Assembly (NCBI GenBank): GCA_937915065.1
Contig: CALDMR010000011.1
Span: forward strand, 1 to 32,348
Length of the DNA: 32,348 nucleotides
Reading direction: 5' to 3'
Origin: an uncultured Clostridia bacterium
GTDB taxonomy: Bacteria; Bacillota; Clostridia; Oscillospirales; Oscillospiraceae
Below are positions 13,273-20,764 of this stretch, one piece after another; positions within the stretch are counted from its first letter, which is position 1, and every line of letters starts with the position of its first letter. The notes under the pieces were generated by a model that did no database searches, was not told the DNA's origin, and worked only from the letters and a program-made list of their open reading frames with translations. The translations under genes and the position numbers were made by a program.

Positions 13273-14589
13273 TCAGATAATGATGCCCTGCTTCTTTGCT
13301 GCGAAGGTCAGCTCATCGCGGAAATCGGGATGGGCGATGGAGATCAGGGACTTTGCCCGCTCAGACAGGGGCTTGCCGCGCAGTTTGGCAATGCCGTATT
13401 CCGTCACGATGCAGTCCACATCGTTCTTGCTGGTGGTCACAATGGCGCCGGGCGTCAGCGTGGGGCTGATCTTGCTGACGGTGCCGCCCTTGGCCGTGGA
13501 GGGGAAGGCAATAAAGCTCATGCCGCCGGGAGACTGGATCGCGCCGCGCACATAATCCACCTGGCCGCCGGAGCCGGATACATGCTTGGTGCCGATGGAT
13601 TCGGCACAAACCTGGCCATAGAAGTCCACTTCCAGGGCTGCGTTGATCGAAACAAAATTGGGATGCTGCGCAATCACTGCCGGATCATTCACATAATCCA
13701 CCGGCAGCAGCTCAAAAGCGGGGTTATCATTGATCAAATCATAAATCCGCTGGGAGCCGAAGGCAAAGGTTGCCACGGTTTTGCCCGTATGAATGGGCTT
13801 TTTGCTGTTGTTGACTGCGCCGCATTCCAGCAGCTCCACCATGCTGTCAGTAAACATCTCGGTATGAATACCCAGGTCATGCTTGTTCTTCAGAGCCATA
13901 CCAACGGCATCGGGCACTGCGCCGATACCCAGCTGCAGCGTGGCGCCGTCGGGGATCCGCTCGGCAATCAGGCCGCCGATGATCTCGCTGGTTTCATCGA
14001 TCTTAGCCTGGGGCAGCACCACCAGGGGGATCGTATTTTCACAGATACCCGCCACCTGAGACACATGAACCATGGGGGCATTCAGGGCCCGGGGCAGATT
14101 CTTATTCACTTCCACAAAAATATGCTTGGCCTTGCGCATCATGGCAGGAGAGGCAGAACCCACCGTGCTCATGCTGAAGTAGCCGTGCTTATCCATGGGG
14201 GACACCGCAGCCACAAAATAATCCACATCGACATACTGATCGAACAGCCCCGGGATATCCCGGTAATAGCAGGGCATCGTGTCGCCGAAGCCGCCGTTCA
14301 CTGCCCGGCGGGCGCCGCCGCTGGAGAACCAGGAAATACCGGTCAAAGAACCCAGCAGGTCTGCATTCTGATAGATTTCATAAGGATAAACATCCAGAAT
14401 GGTATGCTGCTTCACACCGGTCAGGCCGTCGGCCTTGACATGCTGTGCGATCGCATCCAAGATTGCTTGGGGCTGTGCCAGGGTAATGTCGGAACAAACG
14501 ACATTGCCGGACTCCACATGGCCGGCCAGTTCTTCCGGCGTTTTCAGCAGTTTTTTATACATCTTTTTATAAGTTTTTACTGCATCCAC
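13273..14589 (-). CDS. Acyl-CoA:acetate CoA-transferase (butyryl-/propionyl-/4-hydroxybutyryl-CoA type)
   Basis: 438 residues from a GTG at 14589, which follows AGAGAGGA and gives the usual family N-terminus (DAVKTYKKMYKKLLKTPEE); an ATG at 14562 is the alternative. The predicted CoA-thioester-forming glutamate is Glu244 in GIHTEMF, and GSGGQVDYVRGA is the conserved C-terminal glycine-rich motif of the acetyl-CoA hydrolase/transferase family. It would move CoA between an acyl-CoA and acetate, releasing the free short-chain acid. With an acyl-CoA-producing BMC nearby, propionyl-CoA is a possible substrate; butyryl-CoA is equally possible in a butyrate-forming Clostridium. It has its own promoter and terminator, so it is a single-gene unit. 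Confidence 0.9.
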   Translation of the reverse strand: MDAVKTYKKMYKKLLKTPEELAGHVESGNVVCSDITLAQPQAILDAIAQHVKADGLTGVKQHTILDVYPYEIYQNADLLGSLTGISWFSSGGARRAVNGGFGDTMPCYYRDIPGLFDQYVDVDYFVAAVSPMDKHGYFSMSTVGSASPAMMRKAKHIFVEVNKNLPRALNAPMVHVSQVAGICENTIPLVVLPQAKIDETSEIIGGLIAERIPDGATLQLGIGAVPDAVGMALKNKHDLGIHTEMFTDSMVELLECGAVNNSKKPIHTGKTVATFAFGSQRIYDLINDNPAFELLPVDYVNDPAVIAQHPNFVSINAALEVDFYGQVCAESIGTKHVSGSGGQVDYVRGAIQSPGGMSFIAFPSTAKGGTVSKISPTLTPGAIVTTSKNDVDCIVTEYGIAKLRGKPLSERAKSLISIAHPDFRDELTFAAKKQGIII

Positions 14590-14662
14590 ACGATCACGAT
14601 CCTCTCTATTATCAAATATTGAAAAGTGCGCCCAGCCAAGCTTTTTGGCGCTATGTCGGATT

Positions 14663-14692
14663 ATTATACCATACCCCCCCGGTTCAAAGCAA
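14663..14692 (-). promoter_or_regulatory. Promoter of the CoA-transferase gene
   Basis: On the minus strand TTGCTT (14687-14692), 18 bases and a perfect TATAAT (14663-14668) preceded by TGG, an extended -10 element. The predicted leader is about 67 bases. Confidence 0.75.
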
Positions 14693-14744
14693 TCTGTTTT
14701 TCCTGGGCCGAGCGAATGCATCCCCTGCCCTGCCTGCGGGCAAA

Positions 14745-14792
14745 GCCCCCTCTCCGACGGCCCCGGACAGGGGCTCCATCAGAGAGGAGGCC
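14745..14792. repeat. GC-rich palindromic element downstream of the CoA-disulfide reductase gene
   Basis: The arms 14745-14760 and 14777-14792 pair through about 14 bp with G-U wobbles on the minus-strand RNA, enclosing an inner GCCCC/GGGGC hairpin. From memory it resembles dispersed 'CCTCCCTCTG...GGAGGGAG' palindromes frequent between genes in Clostridia. It may also help terminate the gene ending at 14825, although no clean U-run follows. Confidence 0.55.
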
Positions 14793-14824
14793 TTCAGCTG
14801 CGCCCACGCCGGGCAGCAGTACAA

Positions 14825-16522
14825 TTACCGTGATTGATCCATGCCGCAGGCAGTAGCCGCCTTGATCAGGCAGCGGTCATGGGTCACCGTATCATAGAAC
14901 CGGTATCCACCGGAAAAATTATAGCACTCAAAGCCGTTTTGGGCCAGGATCCGGCAGGCAATGTAGCTGCGCAAACCGCTCTGGCAGATCACATACACAG
15001 GCTTGGCCTTATCCAACTCATGCAGCCGCTCCCGCAGCTCATCCACCGGAATATGCAGGAACCCCTTAATATTCCCCTGGCTGTACTCTTCTTCCGTGCG
15101 GGTATCCAGCAGAGTCACGCTGCCATCCCTGGGCAGTGTATCCAAATCTTTGAGGTGCCACTGCTTCACCACGCCCTTTGCAATGTTTTCAATGATGCAG
15201 CCGGCCATATTGACAGGATCCTTGGCAGAAGAATAGGGCGGCGCATAGGCCAAATCCAAATCCGTCAAATCCGTAGCTTTCAAGCCGGCCCGAATGGCCG
15301 TGGCCAGCACGTCAATGCGCTTGTCCACGCCCTCATAGCCCACGATCTGAGCGCCCAGCAGGCGGTAGGTCGTCTTTTCAAAAACCACCTTCATGGTCAT
15401 CAGCATACCGCCGGGATAATAACCCGCATGGCTCATGGGAGAGAGGATCACCGTGTCCGCATCCAGGCCCTCCCGGGCGGCGGCCCCTTCATTGAGGCCC
15501 GTGGCCGCGGCCGTCATGGTAAACACCTTGATCACGCTGCTGCCCTGGGAACCGGCATACCGGCTGTCACCACCGCACATATTGTCCGCAGCAATCCGGC
15601 CTTGCTTATTCGCCGGACCTGCCAGAGAAATCAGAGCATCCTGACCGGTGACAAAATGCTTGACCTGCACCGCATCGCCCACGGCGTAAATATCGGGAAC
15701 CGACGTTTCCATGCGGTCATTGACCACAATGCTGCCCTTGATCCCCAGTTTCAGTCCGGCACTTTGGGCCAGCGCCGTATCCGGCGCCACGCCAATGGCC
15801 ATGACCACCATATCTGCATACAGGGCATCTCCGCCCTTCAGCTGCACGCGCATCCCATCTTTTGTTTCTTCAAAGCGCTCCACAGCCTGCCCCAGGGCCA
15901 GATGAACGCCATGGGCCCGGGCTTCAGCGTGAATAAAGGCGGCCATATCCGCGTCAAAGGGCGCCATTAACTGATCGGAAAGCTCCACGATCGTGGTATC
16001 CATTCCCAGTTCCCGCAGATTTTCCGCCAGCTCCAGGCCGATAAAACCGCCGCCGGCCAGCACTGCAGAACGGGGATGGTTGCGCTGGATATAGTCTTTG
16101 ATCCGGAATGTATCTTCCACTGTGCGCAGGGTAAAGAGCCTGCTGCTGTCCACGCCGGGGAAGGGCGGGCGAACGGGTTTGGCGCCGGGAGAGAGCAGCA
16201 GCTTGTCATAATGCTCCTCAAACTCCATGCCGGTTTCCAGATTTCTGACGCTGACCGTTTTCCGTTCCGGGTGAATGGCCGTCACATCATGGTGTACCTT
16301 CATATCCACGCGGAAGCGGGCAAAAAAGCTCTCCGGCGTTTGCAGCGTCAGCGCCGCCGGATCTTCAATCGCGCCCCCGATATAATAGGGCAAACCACAG
16401 TTTGCATAGGAAATGTATCCAGAGCGTTCAAATACAACGATCTCTGCCTGCTCATCCAATCTGCGGAGCCGGGCCGCCGCCGACGCGCCGCCGGCCACGC
16501 CGCCTACAATTACTACCTTCAT
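14825..16522 (-). CDS. CoA-disulfide reductase-like FAD protein with C-terminal rhodanese domain
   Basis: 565 residues from the ATG at 16522, which follows GGAAAGGTGGAAC; the upstream gene's stop is one base away. VIVGGVAGGASAAARLRR binds FAD, Cys42 (SYANCGLPYY) is the single redox cysteine of the CoA-disulfide reductase/NADH oxidase family, GGGFIGLELAENL binds NAD(P)H and AVGDAVQVKH closes the FAD site. From about residue 455 a rhodanese domain follows (LLDTRTEEEY; active Cys in VICQSGLRS). Such fusions act on CoA disulfide, CoA persulfide or polysulfide. Together with the preceding rhodanese it forms a sulfur-handling pair, perhaps protecting CoA pools or handling sulfane sulfur; relation to the BMC is only by position. 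Confidence 0.9.
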   Translation of the reverse strand: MKVVIVGGVAGGASAAARLRRLDEQAEIVVFERSGYISYANCGLPYYIGGAIEDPAALTLQTPESFFARFRVDMKVHHDVTAIHPERKTVSVRNLETGMEFEEHYDKLLLSPGAKPVRPPFPGVDSSRLFTLRTVEDTFRIKDYIQRNHPRSAVLAGGGFIGLELAENLRELGMDTTIVELSDQLMAPFDADMAAFIHAEARAHGVHLALGQAVERFEETKDGMRVQLKGGDALYADMVVMAIGVAPDTALAQSAGLKLGIKGSIVVNDRMETSVPDIYAVGDAVQVKHFVTGQDALISLAGPANKQGRIAADNMCGGDSRYAGSQGSSVIKVFTMTAAATGLNEGAAAREGLDADTVILSPMSHAGYYPGGMLMTMKVVFEKTTYRLLGAQIVGYEGVDKRIDVLATAIRAGLKATDLTDLDLAYAPPYSSAKDPVNMAGCIIENIAKGVVKQWHLKDLDTLPRDGSVTLLDTRTEEEYSQGNIKGFLHIPVDELRERLHELDKAKPVYVICQSGLRSYIACRILAQNGFECYNFSGGYRFYDTVTHDRCLIKAATACGMDQSR

Positions 16523-16523
16523 A

Positions 16524-16844
16524 TTACTGTTCCACCTTTCCATCCCAGGCGGCAATGCCGCCGATATTTTGAACGTTCGTATATCCCATGCGCCGCAGCA
16601 AACCGGCCGCCCGGCCGCTGCGGGAACCGCTGTAGCAATACAGGAAAACCGGCGTATCCTGAGCAGCGATCATCTTTTCCGCCATCCCAAGATCTTCCAG
16701 GGGCAGATTCTTGCTGCCGGGAATATGCCCCCCGCGATATTCCCCGGGCGTGCGCACATCCAATAATACTGCGCCGGAAACTGCCCAGCAGTCGGCAACG
16801 CCCCGGTTGACATCGGGCCGCCGAAACAAATCAAAAAAGCTCAT
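16524..16844 (-). CDS. Single-domain rhodanese (sulfurtransferase)
   Basis: 106 residues. LLDVRTPGEYRGGHIPGSKNLPL is the rhodanese core (quoted in two parts: LLDVRTPGEY and HIPGSKNLPL), and Cys70 in LYCYSGSRS is the catalytic persulfide-forming cysteine with the expected following Arg. The start at 16844 follows GGAGGCGGAC; longer in-frame versions lack homology. It is directly upstream of, and nearly touching, the CoA-disulfide reductase/rhodanese fusion, so the two are co-translated. It probably hands sulfane sulfur to or from that enzyme. Confidence 0.9.
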   Translation of the reverse strand: MSFFDLFRRPDVNRGVADCWAVSGAVLLDVRTPGEYRGGHIPGSKNLPLEDLGMAEKMIAAQDTPVFLYCYSGSRSGRAAGLLRRMGYTNVQNIGGIAAWDGKVEQ

Positions 16845-16887
16845 GTCCGCCTCCATTCTGCTGATAGATTGTCCTTTCAATGGCTTT

Positions 16888-16925
16888 ATGATATCCCATA
16901 ACCCTCCCTTGTTCCGTGATATCAT
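16888..16925. promoter_or_regulatory. 8-bp inverted repeat upstream of the rhodanese gene, possible operator
   Basis: ATGATATC (16888-16895) and GATATCAT (16918-16925) are exact inverted copies 22 bases apart, 44 bases upstream of the rhodanese start. Spacing of three helical turns between centres is suited to a dimeric repressor. No clear -10/-35 pair was found, so this is a weak call. Confidence 0.35.
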
Positions 16926-16939
16926 CACAAAACACACGC

Positions 16940-16973
16940 AAAAAAGCAGAACTGCCCCGCCGGGCAGCTCTGC
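16940..16973 (-). terminator. Terminator of the yeiH-like gene
   Basis: On the minus strand a 12-bp GC-rich stem with one G-U pair and a GGCG loop (16946-16973) is followed by six U residues (16940-16945). It lies 24 bases after the stop at 16997. Confidence 0.92.
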
Positions 16974-16996
16974 TTTTATTATATAGGTATGATTTG

Positions 16997-18025
16997 TTAC
17001 CACAAGCCCATCGCATGCTGCATCAGCAGAGATACGCCAGTGATCCCGATCCAGCAAGCCATACCCTGCAGCAACGGTTTTCCGCCGGTTTTCACCAGCT
17101 TGATAATGTCTGTATGCAGGCCGATCGCACCCATGGCCATGATAATAAAGAATTTCGACAGTTCCTTCAAGGGCAGAAACGTCTCCATCGGCACGCCCAC
17201 CGATGTGGCCACGGTCGTGATCACACTGGCTCCGATGAAAAACAGAATAAAAAACGGAAAGACTTTTTTCATCGACACGCCGCCGGCTTCCTGTCCCTCT
17301 TTCCGTGCCCGCAGGAAAGCCAGCGCCAGCGTAATGGGAATGATGGCCAGCGTCCGGGTCAGCTTCACTGTAACCGCCTTGTCCAGCGTCTGGCTGCCCA
17401 GGTGGTAAATGCTGTCCCAGGTAGACGCCGCCGCGGTGACCGAAGAAGTATCATTCACCGCCGTGCCTGCGAAAATACCAAAAGCCTCGCCGGAAGTGGT
17501 GGAAAATCCGATGGCCGCACCCAGCGCCGGGAACAGCAGGGCCGCCAGCACATTGAAGAAGAAAATAACCGAGATCGCCTGGGCCACCTCTTCTTCGTCC
17601 GCATCGATCACCGGCGCCGTGGCGGCAATGGCGGAACCGCCGCAGATGGAAGAACCCACGCCCACCAGCGTGGAAATCTTGCCGGGAATATGCATCACGC
17701 GGTGAAGCACATAGGCGATCACCAGGGAGGTGGTGATGGTGCACACAATGATCGGCAGAGACTGTTTGCCCGTTTCCAGAATCACATTCAGATTCAGCCC
17801 GAAGCCCAGCAGAACCACTGCATACTGCAAAATCTTTTTGGAAGTGTATTTGATACCGGGATTCAGTTCCGGCCGTTTTTTAACCAGAGGCGCCAGCAGC
17901 ATGCCTGCCAGAATGGCAAACACCGGCCCCCCGATCCCCGGAACCCATTTTCCCAGAATGCAGGCCGGAATTGCCAGCGCAATGCAGGCCAAAAGTCCCT
18001 TTCCGTTTTTTTGTACGAATGCCAT
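16997..18025 (-). CDS. yeiH: YeiH/UPF0324 family membrane protein (putative sulfate/sulfite-type exporter)
   Basis: 342 residues with about 10 hydrophobic segments. GIGGPVFAILAGML, the LLGFGLNLNVI segment, VGVGSSICGGSAIAATAPVI and the FAGTAVNDTSSVTAA motif are hallmarks of the YeiH/UPF0324 family. In Pfam-type descriptions it is called a putative sulfate exporter, but transport has not been widely shown. It is divergent from a LysR regulator, as in the E. coli yeiE-yeiH pair, where YeiE is connected with sulfite stress. Here two rhodanese-domain genes follow on the same strand. I infer export of a sulfur oxyanion; confidence in that role is modest. The GRE here does not look like a sulfite lyase. 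Confidence 0.88.
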   Translation of the reverse strand: MAFVQKNGKGLLACIALAIPACILGKWVPGIGGPVFAILAGMLLAPLVKKRPELNPGIKYTSKKILQYAVVLLGFGLNLNVILETGKQSLPIIVCTITTSLVIAYVLHRVMHIPGKISTLVGVGSSICGGSAIAATAPVIDADEEEVAQAISVIFFFNVLAALLFPALGAAIGFSTTSGEAFGIFAGTAVNDTSSVTAAASTWDSIYHLGSQTLDKAVTVKLTRTLAIIPITLALAFLRARKEGQEAGGVSMKKVFPFFILFFIGASVITTVATSVGVPMETFLPLKELSKFFIIMAMGAIGLHTDIIKLVKTGGKPLLQGMACWIGITGVSLLMQHAMGLW

Positions 18026-18074
18026 CGCACATCCTCCTTCTCAAATCCTCCGGCGGTTCACTGCCGGTATGCAT

Positions 18075-18103
18075 ACGATACCCCATTTCTATCATTTTGT
18101 AAA
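18075..18103 (-). promoter_or_regulatory. Possible promoter of the yeiH-like gene
   Basis: On the minus strand TTTACA (18098-18103), 17 bases and TATCGT (18075-18080). The -10 box is weak, which suits activation by the divergent LysR protein. It sits back to back with the lysR promoter. Confidence 0.45.
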
Positions 18104-18113
18104 ATTATAATAA

Positions 18114-18142
18114 TTGATATTTAGATAAATTTGCATTATAAT
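18114..18142 (+). promoter_or_regulatory. Promoter of the lysR-type gene
   Basis: TTGATA (18114-18119), 17 bases and a perfect TATAAT (18137-18142), 30 bases before the gene start. The region is very AT-rich and contains several T-N11-A patterns, so LysR autoregulation is possible. Confidence 0.82.
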
Positions 18143-18171
18143 AAATCCATTCTGATTCGCCGGAGGTCGCT

Positions 18172-19047
18172 ATGATTGATTTTCGCCTGGAAACATTTCT
18201 CACCGTATGCCGCTATATGAATTTCACACGGGCCGCCGAGGCCCTGCATCTGACGCAGCCCGCCGTCTCCCAGCACATTAAGCATCTGGAAAAAGTCTAT
18301 GCCGCCCCCCTGTTCGTGCGCGATAAAAAGCGCCTGGCGCTGACGCCTGCGGGCGTGATCCTGCGGGACGCCCTGGAAACCACCCACAGCGACGAAGCCA
18401 TCCTGCGCCGCCGCATGCAGGACAGCATGGCCGGGGCCCAGGTATTGACCTTCGGCGTGACCCGAACCATCGGAGAGTACGCAATTCTTGACCCCCTGGC
18501 CCGGCTCATCAAGGCCCACCCCCACAGCCATTTCCGCATTCGATACGGCAACACGCAAACCCTGCTTGCCGGTTTGCACGAGGGCAGCATTGACTTCGCC
18601 ATCGTGGAAGGCTATTTTAATGCTGCCCAGTACGGCACGCAAACATACCGCAGCGAGGAGTATATCGCAGCAGCTGCCGCGAATCATGCCTTCGCCCGGC
18701 CCGTCCGCCGCCTGCGGGATCTCACAGGCGAGCGGCTGCTGCTGCGGGAACCCGGCTCCGGCACCCGCGAAATCCTGGTGCGCGCCCTGGCCCTACAGAA
18801 TCTTTCCCTCTCTGACTTCAGCCCGATTGTGGAAGTCGAAAACATCCACACCATCGTTGCCCTGCTGCGCCAGGACTGCGGCATCTCCTTTTTATATAAA
18901 GCCGCCGTGGAAGAGGATTTGGAGCGCGGCATTCTGCGGCAGATCCCGCTGGAAGATTTTTCTGTGCAGCATGACTTCACCTTTATCTGGAACCGCGGCA
19001 GCATTTTTTCCAAAGACTTCCAGAGCATCTTTCAAGCCCTGCAATAA
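18172..19047 (+). CDS. LysR-family transcriptional regulator (YeiE/CysB-like position)
   Basis: 291 residues. The N-terminal winged helix-turn-helix is clear (FTRAAEALHLTQPAVSQHIKHLE split as FTRAAEALHL and TQPAVSQHIKHLE, residues 17-40), followed by a periplasmic-binding-like effector domain (about 90-290; FGVTRTIGEY, REPGSGTREIL). The start follows CGGAGGTCGCT. REPGSGTRE is common in LysR proteins that bind small anions or sulfur compounds. It is divergent from the yeiH-like gene across 146 bases and most likely controls it; the effector could be sulfite or a related anion by analogy with E. coli YeiE. Whether it also acts on the BMC satellite operon just downstream is unknown. Confidence 0.9.
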   Translation: MIDFRLETFLTVCRYMNFTRAAEALHLTQPAVSQHIKHLEKVYAAPLFVRDKKRLALTPAGVILRDALETTHSDEAILRRRMQDSMAGAQVLTFGVTRTIGEYAILDPLARLIKAHPHSHFRIRYGNTQTLLAGLHEGSIDFAIVEGYFNAAQYGTQTYRSEEYIAAAAANHAFARPVRRLRDLTGERLLLREPGSGTREILVRALALQNLSLSDFSPIVEVENIHTIVALLRQDCGISFLYKAAVEEDLERGILRQIPLEDFSVQHDFTFIWNRGSIFSKDFQSIFQALQ

Positions 19048-19120
19048 TGCCGGTTTCCCAGATCCGCCTTGCATTTTTTTGTCAAAACTGAACTATATCG
19101 CGCATTTCCCCGTCCCGCTC

Positions 19121-19149
19121 TTGACCCCCGCCGGCGCGACGGTTACAAT
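19121..19149 (+). promoter_or_regulatory. Promoter of the satellite BMC operon
   Basis: TTGACC (19121-19126), 17 bases and TACAAT (19144-19149), 42 bases before the GTG start. The leader is too short for an ANTAR two-hairpin site, so this operon seems to escape the antitermination control of the main BMC operon. Confidence 0.82.
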
Positions 19150-19190
19150 AGAAAGAAGATTGTATTTTGATTCCAATGAGGTGACCAAAC

Positions 19191-19562
19191 GTGAATGAAT
19201 CCAATGTTCCCCAGGAACAGGTCCGCATTGTGCAGGAAACGGTGGCAGGCAAAGAAATCACCCTGGCCCATATCATCGGCGGCCCTGCCCCTATCGTATA
19301 TGTCAAACTGGGACTGAACCCTAATATCGATTATCACTCCTCCGCCATCGGCATTATGAATATGACGCCGCCGGAGTCCGTCGTCATTGCATCGGACATT
19401 TCTGTGAAAAGCGGCGAGATCTATCTGGGCTTTGCCGACCGTTTCAGCGGCACCCTGATCATCACCGGCGAGCTGTCCGCCGTGACCACCGCCGTGGAGG
19501 AGGTCGTGGATTATTTCCACAACACCCTGGGCTATGTGTCCTGCCCCATCACCAAGCGCTGA
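19191..19562 (+). CDS. BMC shell protein, PduU/EutS type (circularly permuted), first copy
   Basis: 123 residues from a GTG that follows GAGGTGACC. VPGKEITLAHIIG-like N-terminus (here VAGKEITLAHIIG), IGIMNMTPPESVVIASDI and GFADRFSGTLIITG are the hallmarks of the circularly permuted BMC-H family PduU/EutS, whose N-terminal strands form a beta-barrel over the hexamer pore. Twelve bases separate it from a second homologue. It would be a shell tile of the microcompartment encoded by the left-hand operon. Confidence 0.94.
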   Translation: MNESNVPQEQVRIVQETVAGKEITLAHIIGGPAPIVYVKLGLNPNIDYHSSAIGIMNMTPPESVVIASDISVKSGEIYLGFADRFSGTLIITGELSAVTTAVEEVVDYFHNTLGYVSCPITKR

Positions 19563-19574
19563 GACCGTGCCGCC

Positions 19575-20006
19575 ATGGAACAGATCACACAGGGGCGCAT
19601 GACGCGCCAGGAGGTGCTGAACCAGATCTTCCGTCAGGTCCAGGGCCGGCAGACCCGGGTGGTGCAGCTTTCCGTGCCGGGGCGGGAAATCACCCTGGCC
19701 CATGTTATCGGCAAGCCGGATCCCGTAGTCTATACCAATCTTTGCCTGGATATTGGTTTCCACGCAGCATTTAAGCAGGGCGGCCGCTCCATCGGCATAC
19801 TGCAGCTCTCCCCGCCGGAGTGCTCCGTCATCGCCGCCGATGTGGCCGTAAAAGCCGGAGATGTGGATGTGGGGTTTATGGATCGCTTCAGCGGAGCCCT
19901 GATCATCACCGGCCAGCGGGCCGAAGTGGATGCAGCCATGGCTGAAAACCTTCGGTTTTTCCGCGATGACCTGCATTTTCGCGTCTGCCCCTTGTCCCAG
20001 CAATGA
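19575..20006 (+). CDS. BMC shell protein, PduU/EutS type, second copy with N-terminal helix
   Basis: 143 residues. The core (VPGREITLAHVIG, IGILQLSPPECSVIAADV, GFMDRFSGALIITG) is homologous to the preceding gene, so the pair arose by duplication. It differs by about 20 extra N-terminal residues (MTRQEVLNQIFRQVQ), predicted amphipathic helix, which resembles encapsulation-type peptides, and by an insertion around HAAFKQGGRS. No strong ribosome site is visible before the ATG, so translation may be coupled to the first copy. The two copies may form different hexamers or mixed ones. Confidence 0.93.
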   Translation: MEQITQGRMTRQEVLNQIFRQVQGRQTRVVQLSVPGREITLAHVIGKPDPVVYTNLCLDIGFHAAFKQGGRSIGILQLSPPECSVIAADVAVKAGDVDVGFMDRFSGALIITGQRAEVDAAMAENLRFFRDDLHFRVCPLSQQ

Positions 20007-20036
20007 TCCACACAAATTCCGAAGGGAGGTATCAGC

Positions 20037-20531
20037 ATGCGGAAAATGTATTTGTGCGGCCGCAGCGAGGCCGGAAAAACCACGCTGATCCAGGCCCTGA
20101 AGGGAGAAAAAACCAGCTACGACAAAACGCAGTATGTCAACACCTGGGATATCCTCATCGACACCCCCGGCGAATACTATGAAATGAAATCCCTGGCCTG
20201 TAAAGCACTGTATTGCTATTCCTTTGAATGCGACCTGGAGGGGCTGATCGCCGGGGCCGACGAGCCTTTCTGCGTGCTGGTTCCCGGCCTGCCCACCTGC
20301 CTAAACCGCCCCCTGATCGGCATCATCACCAAGATCGACTCCCCGAAAGCCAATGTGCCCATGGTGCGGCAGTGGCTGGAAGCGGCGGGCTGTTCCCGCC
20401 TTTTCCAGGTGGATTCCATCACCGGCCGCGGCATTCAGGAACTGCGCGATTTTCTGGAGCAGCCCAATCCCGCGCCCATGTCCGTGGAAGAGGCCATCGA
20501 ACTGCAGCGGCGCGGCCTGCCCGAGTGGTAA
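20037..20531 (+). CDS. eutP: EutP/PduV-family small GTPase-like protein
   Basis: 164 residues. Walker A is GRSEAGKTT (8-16), the DTPGEY segment (42-47) is the switch-II region, and TKID (98-101) is the base-recognition motif. EutP/PduV proteins are found in most eut/pdu/GRE microcompartment loci; PduV has been linked to BMC positioning or dynamics, and EutP has been proposed as an acetate-kinase-like enzyme in some systems. The start follows GGGAGGTATCAGC, 30 bases after the second shell gene. It completes the plus-strand satellite operon. The 233 bases after it hold a weak GGGTT hairpin and the rimP promoter. Confidence 0.93.
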   Translation: MRKMYLCGRSEAGKTTLIQALKGEKTSYDKTQYVNTWDILIDTPGEYYEMKSLACKALYCYSFECDLEGLIAGADEPFCVLVPGLPTCLNRPLIGIITKIDSPKANVPMVRQWLEAAGCSRLFQVDSITGRGIQELRDFLEQPNPAPMSVEEAIELQRRGLPEW

Positions 20532-20633
20532 CCCCCGCCGGGTTCCATCGCCGCTCCGGCAACATTCTTCCCCTATTTTTCGTATCATTTGAATTTTTTT
20601 GGAAATCATAAGAAAGAAAATCCCGCAAAATCC

Positions 20634-20662
20634 TTGCAATGGCCGGAATTTTGTGGTAAACT
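20634..20662 (+). promoter_or_regulatory. Promoter of the rimP-infB operon
   Basis: TTGCAA (20634-20639), 17 bases and TAAACT (20657-20662) with TGG immediately before the -10 box. Confidence 0.7.
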
Positions 20663-20687
20663 TGAACCATCAGTAAAGGTTTTTGCA

Positions 20688-20715
20688 AGAGTGGACTTCC
20701 CGGTCCGCTCTTTTT
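20688..20715 (+). terminator. Leader hairpin with U-run before rimP, possible attenuator
   Basis: AGAGTGGAC (20688-20696) pairs with GTCCGCTCT (20703-20711), one G-U pair, followed by five T. It lies between the predicted promoter and rimP, so as a terminator it would act on the operon itself. NusA-encoding operons are often autoregulated through leader termination; that is an inference here. Confidence 0.75.
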
Positions 20716-20764
20716 GTTGGTCAAAATTCAAAAAACAACGTGATTCAGAAAGGTGGAACATGCA

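Noticed and set aside
14590..14721. Longer N-terminus for the CoA-transferase starting at 14721
   Set aside because: It would include the promoter region, and the GTG at 14589 gives the family's normal N-terminus with a ribosome site.
16845..17057. Longer N-terminus for the rhodanese
   Set aside because: The extension runs through the yeiH terminator, has no homology, and the ATG at 16844 has an ideal ribosome site.
19150..19190. ANTAR site before the shell-protein operon
   Set aside because: The predicted leader is only about 35 bases and has no hairpin pair.
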